In this document: positions 33,291 through 46,276 of the stretch, in pieces | How positions within the stretch are numbered: position 1 is the first letter of the stretch | Layout: the number at the start of each line of letters is the position of its first letter | DNA from: Zopfochytrium polystomum | Lineage: Eukaryota > Chytridiomycota > Chytridiomycetes > Chytridiales > Chytridiaceae | Assembly (NCBI GenBank): GCA_025765615.1 | Contig: JAIVFJ010000049.1 | Span: 248,001 to 312,000 of the forward strand | Direction: 5' to 3' | Length of the DNA stretch: 64,000 nucleotides | Program-made: the position numbers and the translations under genes | Notes under the pieces: model-generated | Databases searched by the model: none | What the model was told of the DNA's origin: nothing | Seen by the model: the letters and a program-made list of their open reading frames with translations, nothing else

Positions 33291-36200
33291 ATGGCCCACC
33301 ACCGCCGCCACCACCACCAAGACCACAGCGTGGCGCCGCCGCCGCCGCCGCCGTTCCCGCCGCCGTTGACTGCGGTTGCGCCACCGCCACCACCGCCACC
33401 ACAACCGCCCATCGTCGCTGCTTCGGCTGAGGAGGCGGCGGCCGCAGTGCTCGCAGAGCGGGACCCTGCCGCCGTTGCCTCGGCGCCCTCCTCTCCGCTT
33501 CACTTGTCCTCCAAGCGCATTCTTCTTGCCCCTTTCTCGTCCTCATCCTCCTCCCCTCCGACACCTACTGGCCCGTCATCATCATCATCGTCGTCATCAT
33601 CGGCCCAAGGCTTTAACAGGATCAAGGCTCCCTCCCTCCCGCTCGAGGTTCTCTGCAAGATCCTCGCTCCGTTACCCCTGTCTGACCTGACTGCCGCCCG
33701 CGCTGTCAACTCGCCGTTCCGCACAGCCGCCAGGCTGGTCGCCTCCGCCCTCCTGAAGCGGTTGTGCAGCTTGATCAACCGCATCGCGTCGTCCCCGGTC
33801 GATCTACCCGAACAGGAGACCCTCGAAGTGTCGCTGCTGACCTCGTCTTTGCGCTGCGCATCGTCGATCGTCACCGTGTTCCGCGTCGATGCCGACCACA
33901 TTGAGCTCCTTCGCGCCACAATCCGCTTTACTGACAACGAGATTGCGGGCCTCGTCACGGCCTGCATCTTTGAGGCCGAGGCGGCAACGGACGCGATCGC
34001 CGGCACGACCAGCTACAACCCGTATGCCGCTTTTGCGAGGGCATTGGATGCTTACAAGACTCTCAGCCTGTACTCCAACGACAGTGGCACGACCGAACGC
34101 TGGCTCCAGCACCGCATCATTCAACTGGCAGAGGCGTTGTCCAGTCGGTACGAGCTTATATCTGCCATCAGCGCTCTCACTTGGGCGGTAGGCTCCATCA
34201 AGATTGGTCCTCACGGCGACCTGTTCTACTGGCACTCGCCGGACTGCCTGGCAACCGGCCCCGGAAGAGGCTCGACAAAGCCTCATCGCCTGACCGGAGC
34301 CTTCTTTTGCAAGATTCTCGACATCCTCTTGCAGCGCATCCAGAGCCCCGAGGTGCTCGCCTTGGCGTGGAGGCTCGCCATTTGCATGCTCCTTTCTCCT
34401 CTGTCGCACAAGTACATGGGGCCGGCCAACACGGATATCTTCCACAAGTTATGCGCTCGCATGCCCGAAGGCCGCGTCAAGGCCATTGGCGACCTCGCGG
34501 CAAGCAAAGTTGTGCCATCGATTTACCCCTCCGACACAAAGCAACGCACGCTGAACCACCTGCTGGACGTGTTTGGCGGGTGGGAGTCGTTGGCCGCGGA
34601 AACAGACTCGTGCGTCCTCGTCAAGCAGGACGACTGGGCCTTTCTTTTTCGCGCGTGCCTCCCCACCTTGCCCTTGCCCGCGTTCGAGGGATACTTTATC
34701 GCCGCAAAGTCCTGGATCTCGTCGGAATCAACCTGCGTGCTTGGCGGCAAGACGCTGTGGTCCGCCCTGGTCAAGTGCGATAGCGTGACGCCTGCCCTCA
34801 TGGTCGAGTCCGTGTCGGCCACGTTGACGGCTTTAAGGTGGCTGATGCCGTCGACCGCGCATCGTGCGGAATCCTTCCTTGTTCTCCTCGAGCACGCGGT
34901 CGAATATCTCCGGCGTATGCGGGCTGGCACGGTTGGTGGCGCGTCGGACGACGATGCCGCGTTCAGTCTGGAGCTCGAGCTGTGCAGGGCTTGGCTGTTT
35001 CTCGTGGACAATATCAACGATTCCTCGCTCCACTCATCCGACCGAGTCATGTCGGCCCTGGCGTCGCTCCTGCCAGAGATGCAAGTATACCTTGCGTGGG
35101 AAAAGCTTGTCGAGGACCGAACCGTGCGATCGACCGCCGCCGCAGAGTCGATCATGCCGCAGCTATCAAAGAAAACGCTCCATCGCGTCTTGGACTTTCT
35201 CACGCGGCAGCAGTTTTGGAGCTCGCCGGCTCCGCGTGATTACTCGATTTTAGCTGCGTTTGTCCGGCATCCAAACGTTGTCGCCTCCCAGCTGAGAACC
35301 ATCACCACCAAGGCCATTATAGAGCTGAGCCACCGACCGCCCAAGCTCATATCCATCAAGCTGGTCGACACCGTCTACGAGCTGTGCCGAAAGAGCAATT
35401 TTACCGACAGCCAGCTGCTGTTCGACGCACTGGCGGGAGCAGTCCAAGCGTCTCTGGGGGGAAGCGGCTTTCAACCTTTTACTCGAATGATTTCGGCGCT
35501 GAGCCTGATCGCGTCAAAGACAAAGCTTCCCGACTCGACTCCCATGTTCCGAACGCTTGCGGACATCTGCATCACTGCGCTGCGGACCAGCGCGCCGTTC
35601 AAGCTCCGCACGAGCGAGTGGAACTCGCTCCTCGACCAATGCACGCAGGCGCAGCGGTCGACCATCGTGCACCTCGTCGGGGCCTGCATCGTCGCAAGCC
35701 TCTCTGGCGACCACCACATCTCGGCGACGCCGATGGCCGCTTCCGCTGTGGGCGTGGGCTCCCCCTCTGTGGCGGACAACCCGCCAGCGCCAAAGCCCCC
35801 GCAGGTGCCCGCCGAGGTGCTGCTCGCCGACTTTCCGCTCTCGCGCCTCGCGCACGAGTCCCCCCTCGTGGGCGACCGAGTTCTGGTCCCGCGTCCCGGC
35901 CTCGGCCACCCCAGAGTCGACCCCCGTGCTCCGCGCCGTCGGCGCAAACCTCCTCCGCATCCCGCTGCCCCCCTCCGCCTCCCCGCGCTCCTCGCTATCA
36001 CCGCAGTACCTCCAACAGCAGCAGCAGCACCACCCGCACGACAGGGACCTACCCCCGGCCTCGGGCCCCCGCGAAACCCACCTCGCCGTCGCTTTGGTGC
36101 GCCTGCTCCGCGACAACCCCGTCGACCACCACGTCCTCCTCCACCACCACCACCACCACCACCACTTTGCCAGCCCGCTCGTCGCCGCAGCCCTCGCGCG

Positions 36201-36540
36201 CCGCCGCGCCGTCGTCGCCGCCGTCATGCGCCTGCTCAAGGGCGCCGACGAACTCCCGCCACCGCCGCCGCCGCCGCCGCCCCCGCCGCCGGCTCCCACT
36301 GCTCAAACTACGTCGACGACGGCGACTGCGGCAGCGACGACAGCAGCGGCGGCGGCGGCGGCGGCGGCGACAGCGACGACGTGGGAAGACCGCGCGTGGC
36401 GCGCGCTCGTGCGTCCGCGCATCGACCTCGGCCCCGTCGGCGTCATGAGCGTCGTCGTCGAGACGGGCGTGCTCGCCGACCGCGTCATCGACGTCTGGGA
36501 GAGGCTGCTGGAGCGGCGGCAGCCCACGCGCGCGGCGTAG
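33291..36540 (+). CDS. Large F-box protein with helical repeat-like body; one-base frameshift near the 3' end
   Basis: One exon, about 1,082 residues after one base is discounted. An F-box lies at about residues 112-150 (APSLPLEVLCKILAPLPLSD, then LTAARAVNSPFRTAARLV), after a His/Pro/Ser-rich N-terminus. F-box proteins recruit substrates to SCF ubiquitin ligases through Skp1. The rest (about 150-860) is Leu/Ala-rich alpha-helical sequence resembling ARM/HEAT-type helices, but I cannot name the fold. Near 35860-35865 (TCCCCCC) the frame must lose one base. Removing a C gives HESPSWATEFWSRVPASATP and leads to a normal ending (VVVETGVLADRVIDVWERLL, stop 36538-36540). The uncorrected frame turns into an Arg/Pro string to 36653. 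AATAAA lies at 36687-36692. Substrate and partners are unknown. Confidence 0.75.
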
Positions 36541-36739
36541 GGAGGGGGTATGGCTTCTTGAATCCCCGCTGTTCTGATTCTTTTCTTCTTGGCTCTTTCT
36601 TCTTCTTCTTTCTCTTCCTTGGGGGCGGGGCGGTGGAGGTGTGGTCAAAGTGATGAGGAAACACCCTTGTTAAGTTTCGCTACTCAAATAAAAAGAAAAG
36701 ACGCCCCCCGAATCACGCGGGTTGTTCAATAGATTCTCG

Positions 36740-36775
<36 letters not shown>

Positions 36776-37571
36776 TTTCCCGTTTCGCGGGGGCATGGGG
36801 CGCGTTGTTTTCGGGGAAGAGGAGGGAAGGCGGGGGAGGGGAAAGGAAACTCGATCAATTTTTGATCCGACAACGCTCCTTGCAACAAAAAAAGTTGCGA
36901 AAAGAGCAGAAAGCCGGTTAAGCTGCAAAAGTAGAATAGTACAAGAAAGAACAACAAAAAAGAAAGAAAGAGAGAGAGAGAATAAGAGCAGTCAAAAAGG
37001 GTACAAGGCGGAAGGGGATAACAATTGATTTATAATTCGAAGGAACGGAAGGGGGAAGAGGGAGGGCGCTTTTTTTTTTTTTTTTTTTTTTTTTTTGTTG
37101 GTTGGTTTCCCCGTATAAATGGTATACAAAAAAAATACACAGTTACAGTAGAAGGGAAAAAAAGGCCCTCGTTTTTTGGAGAAGAAAACACAAGAAAAAC
37201 ACGATACTTTACAGAGACGGGCAGCCAGAGTGGGGTTTGGTTCATCATCATCAAGGGTGGGGGGTTGACGGCAGCGCTGGGGTGGGGTGGGGAGTTGAGA
37301 AATAGATGAGGTCTGGGGGCGTACGGGATGAGGGGAGGCGTGGGGGTGGGGAGAGAGAGAGAAGTCAGGGACAGCCGTAGTGCTGGGAGGGCAAAGGGCC
37401 AAGAGAAGAAGAGGTTGCAGCGCGGGGTGAGTTTGGAAACGGACCCGGGGGGGTCTTTGTCCCCCTCTATTTTTTCTCTCGCAAGTTGTCCCTCGCATTC
37501 TCCCACTCCTTTAAATCCACCATTTCAAGTCCCTTCCGGCACCCCACCCTACCTTAACACAGGAGGTGGCT
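36541..37571. other. 1-kb convergent spacer with homopolymer runs
   Basis: It holds the 3' ends of the F-box gene (+) and the membrane protein gene (-). Poly(T) runs lie at about 36742-36774 and 37071-37096. No coding sequence is evident. Confidence 0.45.
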
Positions 37572-38976
37572 TCACCACCTCGCCAGCTGGTACGCGCCGT
37601 ATCCGCCGCCCCCACCCCCACTGCCGCCGCCGCCGCCGTCGCCGACCGTCGCGCCCGACGCAACCGACCCGCCGCTAAGGCTGCCCCACCGCGTCAGCCC
37701 CGTCCCCGCCGACGGCAGCGGCGGGTACGCTGCTGCTGCCGCTGACGCGGGGCCGTGCGCGTACCCGTAGAAGTACCCGCCGTCGCCGCCGCCGCCGCCG
37801 GTGTTCGTCGTCGCGGCGGACACCGGCGATCCCGGCTGCGACCCGCCCCCACGGAGCATCAGCGAGGCGGCGGACGCCGCGACGATGGGGCGCGCCGGCG
37901 CGACGACGACACCGCCGCCGCCACCAACGGCCTGCGGCGGCGGCCACGGCTTGCGGACATCGTCGCTCAGCGGGGGCGGGGGCGGCGGCGACCCGGCGCC
38001 GGAGGTGAGGTGAGCCGGCATCAAGATGACGCTCGCGCCGTCGCGGGACGATCCGCCCGGATGGGACCTACCGCTGCGGTGGTCCGGCAGCGCGGCCAGC
38101 GGGTTGATGTCGGCGGAGGCGGAGCGGTTGTTGCCGGCGGATCCCGAGGCGTGGTGGGCGTAGAGGAGGAAGCGGGTCATGAGGATGTCGAGGAGGAGCA
38201 GGGTCGGGTAGGTGCCCTTGACCATCCATGCGAATTTGGTCGCGTTGCGGATCAGGAGGGGGCGGGTCTTCGTGTGTGGTCGCGGATTTGGTGCTGGCAA
38301 AGTTGAGGATGCAGACTTTTTTTTTTTTTTTGTTTTTTTTTTCGGTTAGACGGGGAAAAAACAAGGCGGGGAAGGGTGGGTTCAACAACGTACTGATGAT
38401 GGTGTTGAGGAAGATGACGGCGAAGCGCGGGATCGACGAGTTGAGGAGTGTCTGCACGACAAAGACACCGTCCTGTTCCCCAAAATCGAAACACGTTACC
38501 AACTTGATCACATCGAAAAAAAAGACACGTAGACAAAAGTCACGTGCACGCCCGTCCAATAAAAACTCTCTCTACCGACCTTCTCCGACTCGCGCTTCTT
38601 CCTTGCATAGTCGATGACGTTCAGGACCAGCAGCACCATGAGCACCAGGTCGGCGGTGCCCCACACCATGAAGGCGTAGTTGTGCGCCAGCTCAATGTCG
38701 TCCGTCATCAGCTGGTTCTCGAGGTACCGCAGCCGCCCGATGTTGGCGCGGCACCCCACAAAGCCGGCAAAAACCACGAGCAGGATCACCTTGAGGACCT
38801 TGTTGAGCGTCGTGCTGCGCACTACGACCATTGTTTTGATGTAGGAGTAGTAGACGGTCTGCGGGGGAGGGAGGAGAGAGGTGTGAGACACACAAATAGG
38901 CCCCATTTCTCTCGCGCAGCCAAAGGCTGCGCAAGCACACGAACGCACACAGGCGCGGGAAGCCGAAGGTCGCATT

Positions 38977-39045
<69 letters not shown>

Positions 39046-39631
39046 GGTCCTTACCGAGCTCTCATGCAGTACCCAATTCACCTCATTGACGGCCAGCAGC
39101 CACGCCCAGGCCGGAAACCCGCAATTGACGGCGCCGATCCACGCGGTCTCGACAAGCGTGCCGACGAATCCCGCCGCGGCGTGGACGAGCAGCACGCGCC
39201 AGAGGGTCTGCCCGCGCACCGAGAACGAGTAGCAGTACATGATCAGCGCGCAGCCGACCAGCGTCGACCACTGCAGCCCGGCGTTGATTGGCTCCAGCCA
39301 GCACACGTCGAAGGACGTCTGCGGCAGCGTCGAGTTGATGACGAGCAGGATGGGCGCGGTGGTGGTGGTGGTGGTGGTGGTGTTGTCGGCGCGGGCGGTG
39401 GATGCGGCGAGGAGTGAGGCGGCGAGGACGAGGGCGAGGGCGGGGTGGTGGTGGTGGCGGTACGTGTGAGTGGCTGTGGTGGTTGTAGTGGTTGTGGTGG
39501 GTGCTGGTGGACGGCGGGGTGCCGACCGAGCGATGGTGGTGGTGGTTGTGGGTGCGGCGGCGGCGGCGGCGGTGCGCCGGGAGTGTGGGCGGGCCGCCGC
39601 CGCTGCAGGAAGGTGTTGTTCTTGGTGGCAT
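37572..39631 (-). CDS. Polytopic (about 7-helix) membrane protein of unknown family; 5' end uncertain
   Basis: Exons (complement): 39055 up to about 39631, 38580-38858, 38394-38472, 37572-38293; phases agree across all three introns. A hydrophobic signal-like segment (LALVLAASLLAASTARADN) precedes an Asn/Thr-rich stretch. About six further hydrophobic helices follow, including LQWSTLVGCALIMYCYSF, VLLVHAAAGFVGTLVETAWI, WAWLLAVNEVNWVLHESS, VLKVILLVVFAGFVGC, YAFMVWGTADLVLMVLLVL and FAVIFLNTIIT. The C-terminal cytoplasmic tail is long and Gly/Pro/Ser-rich. The pattern (signal, exposed N-terminus, seven helices, long tail) resembles a receptor, but I recognise no family. The helices' frame has no ATG. 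The likely ATG (39629-39631, MPPRTTPSC) is one base out of frame, so a single-base error in the GTG/His-rich 5' part is suspected. The 196-bp first intron is mostly (GT)n on the coding strand. Confidence 0.65.
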
Positions 39632-41502
<1,871 letters not shown>

Positions 41503-42615
41503 TCAAGAGTCAGACAGCGCAGTCCCGAGGTGAACGAGCGCGTACCCGAGTCGGCCGAACTCCCCAGAGAACCACCACTCCCGCGCCCGGGCGTCGCCCC
41601 AGTGCTTGCGCTGAACCGCGTACAGGCCCGCCATGAACCGAAACACGGCCTTCAGCATGTTCCTCGTGGCCTCCTCGTCCTTGAACAGCGTGCCCTCGGC
41701 GAGCGCGGCCCTCTCGGTGTGCAGAAACGTCCGCCCGTCGCAGTCCTCGCGCACCATGCTCAGGACATAGCTTTCCGGCTGGTGCAGCTTCGGCAGCACC
41801 ACCTGCTTGAACTTCCCGCCGCCCTCCAGTGACTTTGCCGCGAGCACCGCGTTGACCCCGACGTACACGCGCAGCATGTAGGACACGAGGAACGACCAAA
41901 AGTTCCCCACCGCCTGCGACCCGAAATTCGTCGCAAACGTCGCGGACAGGTCCCACCGTCCGCCCGCGTTGCCCGCCAGCACCAGGTCCGGCCGGCTCCG
42001 CACCAAAAGGTGGTAAACCAGCTCGCAGCGGCCGTCCCACCAGAACCAGTCGTAGTCAGGGGCGGACTCGATCGACGCGACGACCGACTCCAGGCTGTTG
42101 TTGGTGCCCGCGTGCACACGCGAGAGGTCCGCGTCGCCGATCGCCACCATCGCGGCGTCCATGCTGGCCACGAAGCTCGCCGCGCGCCGCCGCACCTCGC
42201 TCCCGACGCCGTCGCGGCGGATCCGCAGCCGCCACGGGTCCATCTGCAGCTTGAGCGTCGTCGTCGTCGTCGTCGTCGTCGTTGCCCTGGCCGGCCTGCT
42301 GTCGCGGTCGTCGTCGCCGTCGCCGTCGTCTTCTCGAAACAGGATCTCGTCGAACCGCGTCGACCCGCACGCCGCGGCCGCGGCCGCCGCTCCACCCACG
42401 CCGTCCGAGTCGCGCGCCTCGGGACACACGTGCCTGCGCAGCCGCGGGTGGTGGTCGAGGACCAGGTAGTGGCGGCGCCTTGTCGGGTGGATTCTTCGGC
42501 AGACGTTTCCGGCGGGCATGGCGACCGGGTTGGGGGCGCCCTCGGCGGGCGACTCGGGCCCGCCGTCGAGGCAGAAGAGGAGGTCGTGCCAGCGGATCAT
42601 GTGGGCGAGGTGCAT
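41503..42615 (-). CDS. Conserved-looking protein of unknown function
   Basis: Single exon, 370 residues, ATG 42613-42615. No family is recognised. The N-terminus has MHLAHMIRWHDLLFCLDGGP, a Cys/His/Arg-rich stretch (CRRIHPTRRRHYLVLDHHPR) and a Thr run. The C-terminal two thirds are well ordered and rich in aromatic residues: SAPDYDWFWWDGRCELVYHL, LVLAGNAGGRWDLSATF, GNFWSFLVSYMLRVYVGV, LPKLHQPESYVLSMVREDC and a tail WWFSGEFGRLGYALVHLGTA. There is no signal peptide, and membrane character is weak. Normal GC and codon bias and one long uninterrupted frame support a real gene, whose enzyme or binding role cannot be deduced. Confidence 0.7.
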   Translation of the reverse strand: MHLAHMIRWHDLLFCLDGGPESPAEGAPNPVAMPAGNVCRRIHPTRRRHYLVLDHHPRLRRHVCPEARDSDGVGGAAAAAAACGSTRFDEILFREDDGDGDDDRDSRPARATTTTTTTTTLKLQMDPWRLRIRRDGVGSEVRRRAASFVASMDAAMVAIGDADLSRVHAGTNNSLESVVASIESAPDYDWFWWDGRCELVYHLLVRSRPDLVLAGNAGGRWDLSATFATNFGSQAVGNFWSFLVSYMLRVYVGVNAVLAAKSLEGGGKFKQVVLPKLHQPESYVLSMVREDCDGRTFLHTERAALAEGTLFKDEEATRNMLKAVFRFMAGLYAVQRKHWGDARAREWWFSGEFGRLGYALVHLGTALSDS

Positions 42616-42860
42616 GATGATGATGATGATGACGGGGGGAGAGGGGGGCGGAATAGATTGGAGGAGGTGTGCGTGTGTATGTGTGCCCGTGGATGGGTGT
42701 GTCAGGGCGATGGTCTTTTTATTTGTTGCAAACCAGAGAAAAAAAAAAAAAAAAAAGGAAAAAATAAGAAAAAAGAAAGGGAAAAGGGTAAGAAACTGCG
42801 GCCGCAATTTTTGTGCGAATTCTTCTGTACCTGATCGAACGCCTGCTTTTGACTTCGCCT
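42616..42860. other. Promoter side of the unknown gene, grading into an AT-richer block
   Basis: An ATGATG tract overlaps the start of the unknown gene, and a poly(A) run lies at about 42739-42757. From about 42830 the base composition changes from GC-rich to clearly AT-richer. Confidence 0.4.
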
Positions 42861-42904
42861 CTTCCCATTTTCGAACGGGAGCAACACAAGCTGGAAGAGG
42901 ACTT

Positions 42905-43312
42905 TTGTGCTGTCAGATGCTGAGCATTCTGTCTGCATGGGCAATGAGACAGCCAGGATTTGGGATGCGTTCACTGGCCCAGGAGCTACACTAGCTTGAA
43001 GGACACACTAATCATGTCAATTCTGTAGTATTCAGCTCTGATAGGCAGTTTGCTGTGTCTGGCAGTTATGGCTATACAAGCAGGATTTGGAATGTGTCCA
43101 ATACTGGCCAGGAGCGTCAGAAGCTTGTGGGACACTGCGGCTCAATTGACTTAGCTGCATTTAGTGCTGATGGGCAGTTTTTTGTGTCTGGAGGCAGTCA
43201 GGATTTGGAAGGCATCCGCTGGCAAGGAGTTATATTAACAGAATTTGAATTTGCGTTCGCTGGATTCAGTCCTGACGGCAAGTCTGTTGAATTGGTATAT
43301 AATTATTATTGA
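42905..43312 (+). pseudogene. Degenerate WD40-repeat gene fragment
   Basis: At least two and a half WD40 repeats can be read, but not in one frame. The first (NETARIWDAFTG, about 42940-42980) runs into a TGA. One base later another frame continues LEGHTNHVNSVVFSSDRQFA, VSGSYGYTSRIWNV, KLVGHCGSIDLAAFSADGQF and FVSGGSQD. The last degrades before a stop at 43310-43312. No start codon, splice frame or downstream continuation is evident. The wording (VSGS..TxRIW, AFSADGQF) is that of the many near-identical repeats in fungal NACHT/WD40 (NLR-like) or HET-type proteins. Lower GC than all neighbouring genes fits an inserted or relict copy. Confidence 0.7.
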
Positions 43313-44640
43313 GACAAAATGGGTTATCATTTCAACAGTGCTGGAACAGGATCACATTACTGGAACTATCGGATCCTCTATGCAGAAGTATTCTATATGT
43401 AATCAGTTTGGGGAGAGCCTTGATACATTCTATGGGCACATGCAACCAGGTTTGGTGTTTGGTTCATGTGAGACAATACTCACTCCTTTGACCCTGGGAT
43501 CTGGGCCCTAGAGTGAGGGAAAGCAAATAATAGGCTAAAACTAACTTTATTGGGTTGTTGTCTAGGGGGTGTTTCAGCCCTACTACTTGCCTAGTCCACG
43601 AAGTATCCCTACTGATCTGTCTAACAGGGGTCTCAAACACAAAGAATGAACATTCAGAGGGACAATCCTCTGAAGGATCGGTTGTGACAGGCAGAGCCCG
43701 TTGGAGTGCGTCGTGCTGCTTGGTGCGAGGAAAAGGAAAGGGAAGAGGGAATAAAAAAAAAGAAGAATCAGACTTGTCAATCCTGTTACATCGGTGCTGG
43801 AGCACTGATTACTTGCGTGGCTGAGGGCTGATGCGAGGGGAAACAGAAGGGCACTCCCAAGGGCGCAACACAACTGCAGAATAAAGAGAGAAAGAGGGAA
43901 ACAGGGGTTCTTATCTCAGAAACCTAATCTCAAATACAACAGGAGCGGTTAATAGCGACAGGACAGACAGGGAGCGACCTAGTGCCCCTCGTCGCGGATG
44001 GTGCTGTGGGAACCCTTGTCGTCGCCAGTGACGGGGGGAGAGAGAGAAGGGAGTCGACTATGTAGGGGTCGGAAGGTCGCCAGCAGGGAACTCGCACGCA
44101 GAAACACCTGCAATCGTACACGCACCCCGCCAGGCTGTGTCCGCTTGATCACTCGACCAACGGGCTTTATCGCATCGCACTCATACTCACACATCTCACC
44201 CTCACAGCAATAGGACCGAGGCAGGCGCTTGTAGATCGAACTCTCAGGTGTCAGGGGCTGCACTGGGCGCAGCCACCAACACCCTTGTGGGGACAGGAAG
44301 GTTGGGGACGACGACGCTGTCATCGTCGCCACCACCACCACTGTCGTCGCAGTGGGCAAACGCCAGGGATCCTCACTCCAACACAGAGCCGGCAATGTCA
44401 CACAGTCGCTGGTGGGGCCAGCGGCATTCCCCACCCACGGCCCCTTAAGAGGAGCCCCACAAAGGGACCCTGTACACACCCAGGTGTGTACCATCTCTCA
44501 CTACCCTCACCTTCACGAGCCAGATGGATTTGAAGAGACTCTGTATTGGTGCCAATGGACAGAAATCAGATTGAAGAAAAAAAGGAAAAGAGAAATGGCC
44601 CAAAAACAGAGAGAGAGAAAATTGACAAGTCAACCCCCCT

Positions 44641-44673
44641 GACTTGGAGCATCCACCACAAATGCTCCAAGTC
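44641..44673. repeat. Perfect 12-bp inverted repeat with 9-bp loop
   Basis: GACTTGGAGCAT at 44641-44652 is repeated as its exact reverse complement, ATGCTCCAAGTC, at 44662-44673. The loop is CCACCACAA and a run of eight C follows the arm's final C. It could form a strong hairpin in DNA or RNA (an element end or a terminator-like structure). Its function is unknown. Confidence 0.6.
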
Positions 44674-45866
44674 CCCCCCCAACCCTATGCGTGTATGTAC
44701 AAGTGCCAAAAATAAATAATAAATTAGGCGGGCTTGGGGTACGGCCTGTCAGGCACCCCATCCCTAGGCAGTCAGGCAGTCTCCGTTAGTCACCGAAAAA
44801 GAAAATATGTTGAGAAAACCCTGGCACAACGGAAACTGTTAAGACAAAAGTAGTAAAAGCAGGCCCAATAATAAAGACAGGTTAGCTGCAAATACACTTT
44901 GATAACGCCTTGGAAACTAAAGAACCGGGAGCAATAATAGGGGTCCCGATCCTTGCGGTTTTATGACAGGTATGCTTGTTTTTGCGAATAAAATCCCTAG
45001 ACTTTATCACTGAGAGCTCGGTGTAGTCTCACATTCACCCTCAATTCTACCCAAGCCTTCTGCTGGCTTCCTCCTGAATTTCGTGGTAATCTGCAATTCT
45101 TGTCACAGCAGTCAATTTGTTTGCTTACAAACCCAACCTTCAAATTGATGCCATTTCTAAGAAATTAATTCTGCTGAAACCGCCTTTCCCTCTACCTTTT
45201 GAACCTCCTATAACACAGTCGTGCTACCTGTCATTGGGTTGGACTCTTCGCACTCATGAGGAGCTGGTATGCCAGTCCTGCTTGTGGTTCGACCTTATGT
45301 TGCCCAGGAGAGTAACCTTACACCGCCCAGGAGCGTAATCATCTTACGTCAACTCCGTTCATTTGGAGGCAACTTTAATAAACAACCTTGCACGATGTTG
45401 ACGGACTGTTCATAGTATGGGAAGATGTAGAATGATGGCCTGTCCTGAGGGATGGATGTAGTGGAGCGTGGAGGAGATGCCATATTCCTTCCACCTAGGC
45501 GAGTGCCACTGCCACACCGTTAGGTAGTAGTCACGACGTGCGAGTCCTAGTATAGAGTTGAACCGTGGTTCCCCCTCTGATAGACGCTGTGGCTAGACGT
45601 GATACGAAGGTCTCATACGATGTCTCCGTTTCGGTGGTGATCAAAGTACCTTTGCCTTCGGTTTGCCCATTCAAATTGAAGCCCTTTGCAGTTGATGCAC
45701 AATGATCCCTTTTCTATTTTCACCCTTTCGAACGAATACACTGCGCAATAATCTAGTCCATCTTTCTTGCTGCGAAAGGTTGAGTTACAACAAATATGTG
45801 CGAAGACTCCACTTTCAATAAAGGACGTTAACAACCGTTCCAACCGTCCCACCAAACCGCCCATCG

Positions 45867-46236
45867 TCAAACGGCAAACGCCGTCGGCCCCGTCAGGACC
45901 TTCGACACAATCCCCGCTTTACCGAGCTCCTCCGCCAGCTTCAGCAGCGCCAAGTCGCAGCCCTTCCTCGCCAGCACGCTGATCGTCACCGGCAGCGCCG
46001 CCACCTCCGCCGCGCTGATCGTGCTGTTGTACAACACCTGCCCGATCGGAATCACAATCTCCGGCACCGCACCCAGGTTGGCGATCCGCCCGCTGCTGAA
46101 CCCCGACGGGATCGACGGCGTCGAGAGGTAGGCGTTGCGGTAGGAGGTCGAGCCGGCGGATTGCGGGTATAGGAGGTAGTTTTGCGAGCACTGGGTCGAG
46201 GAGGCTGGGAATATGCTTTTTGAAAGGAAATCCGTG

Positions 46237-46276
<40 letters not shown>

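Larger units (their letters stand above)
42830..45860. other. About 3-kb AT-richer island, gene debris and possible mobile-element remnant
   Basis: Between two GC-rich genes lies a block with much lower GC and almost none of the dinucleotide tracts seen elsewhere. It contains the WD40 fragment (42905-43312) and a minus-strand AATAAA (TTTATT at about 43546-43551). An open minus-strand frame at about 43979-44494 (171 codons with a non-ATG start) has the Cys-containing stretch YCCEGEMCEYECDAIKPVGR. A perfect inverted repeat lies at 44641-44673. No transposase, reverse transcriptase, terminal repeat pair or target-site duplication could be found by eye. From 44700 to 45860 nothing recognisable is seen. 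Confidence 0.45.

Noticed and set aside
35384..36448. Plus-strand 354-codon frame within the F-box gene
   Set aside because: Low-complexity Arg/Pro/Ser product in a shifted frame of an established gene.
43979..44494. 171-codon minus-strand frame in the AT-rich island as a real gene
   Set aside because: No ATG start at the frame head, no recognised domain and unclear boundaries; kept only as an observation.
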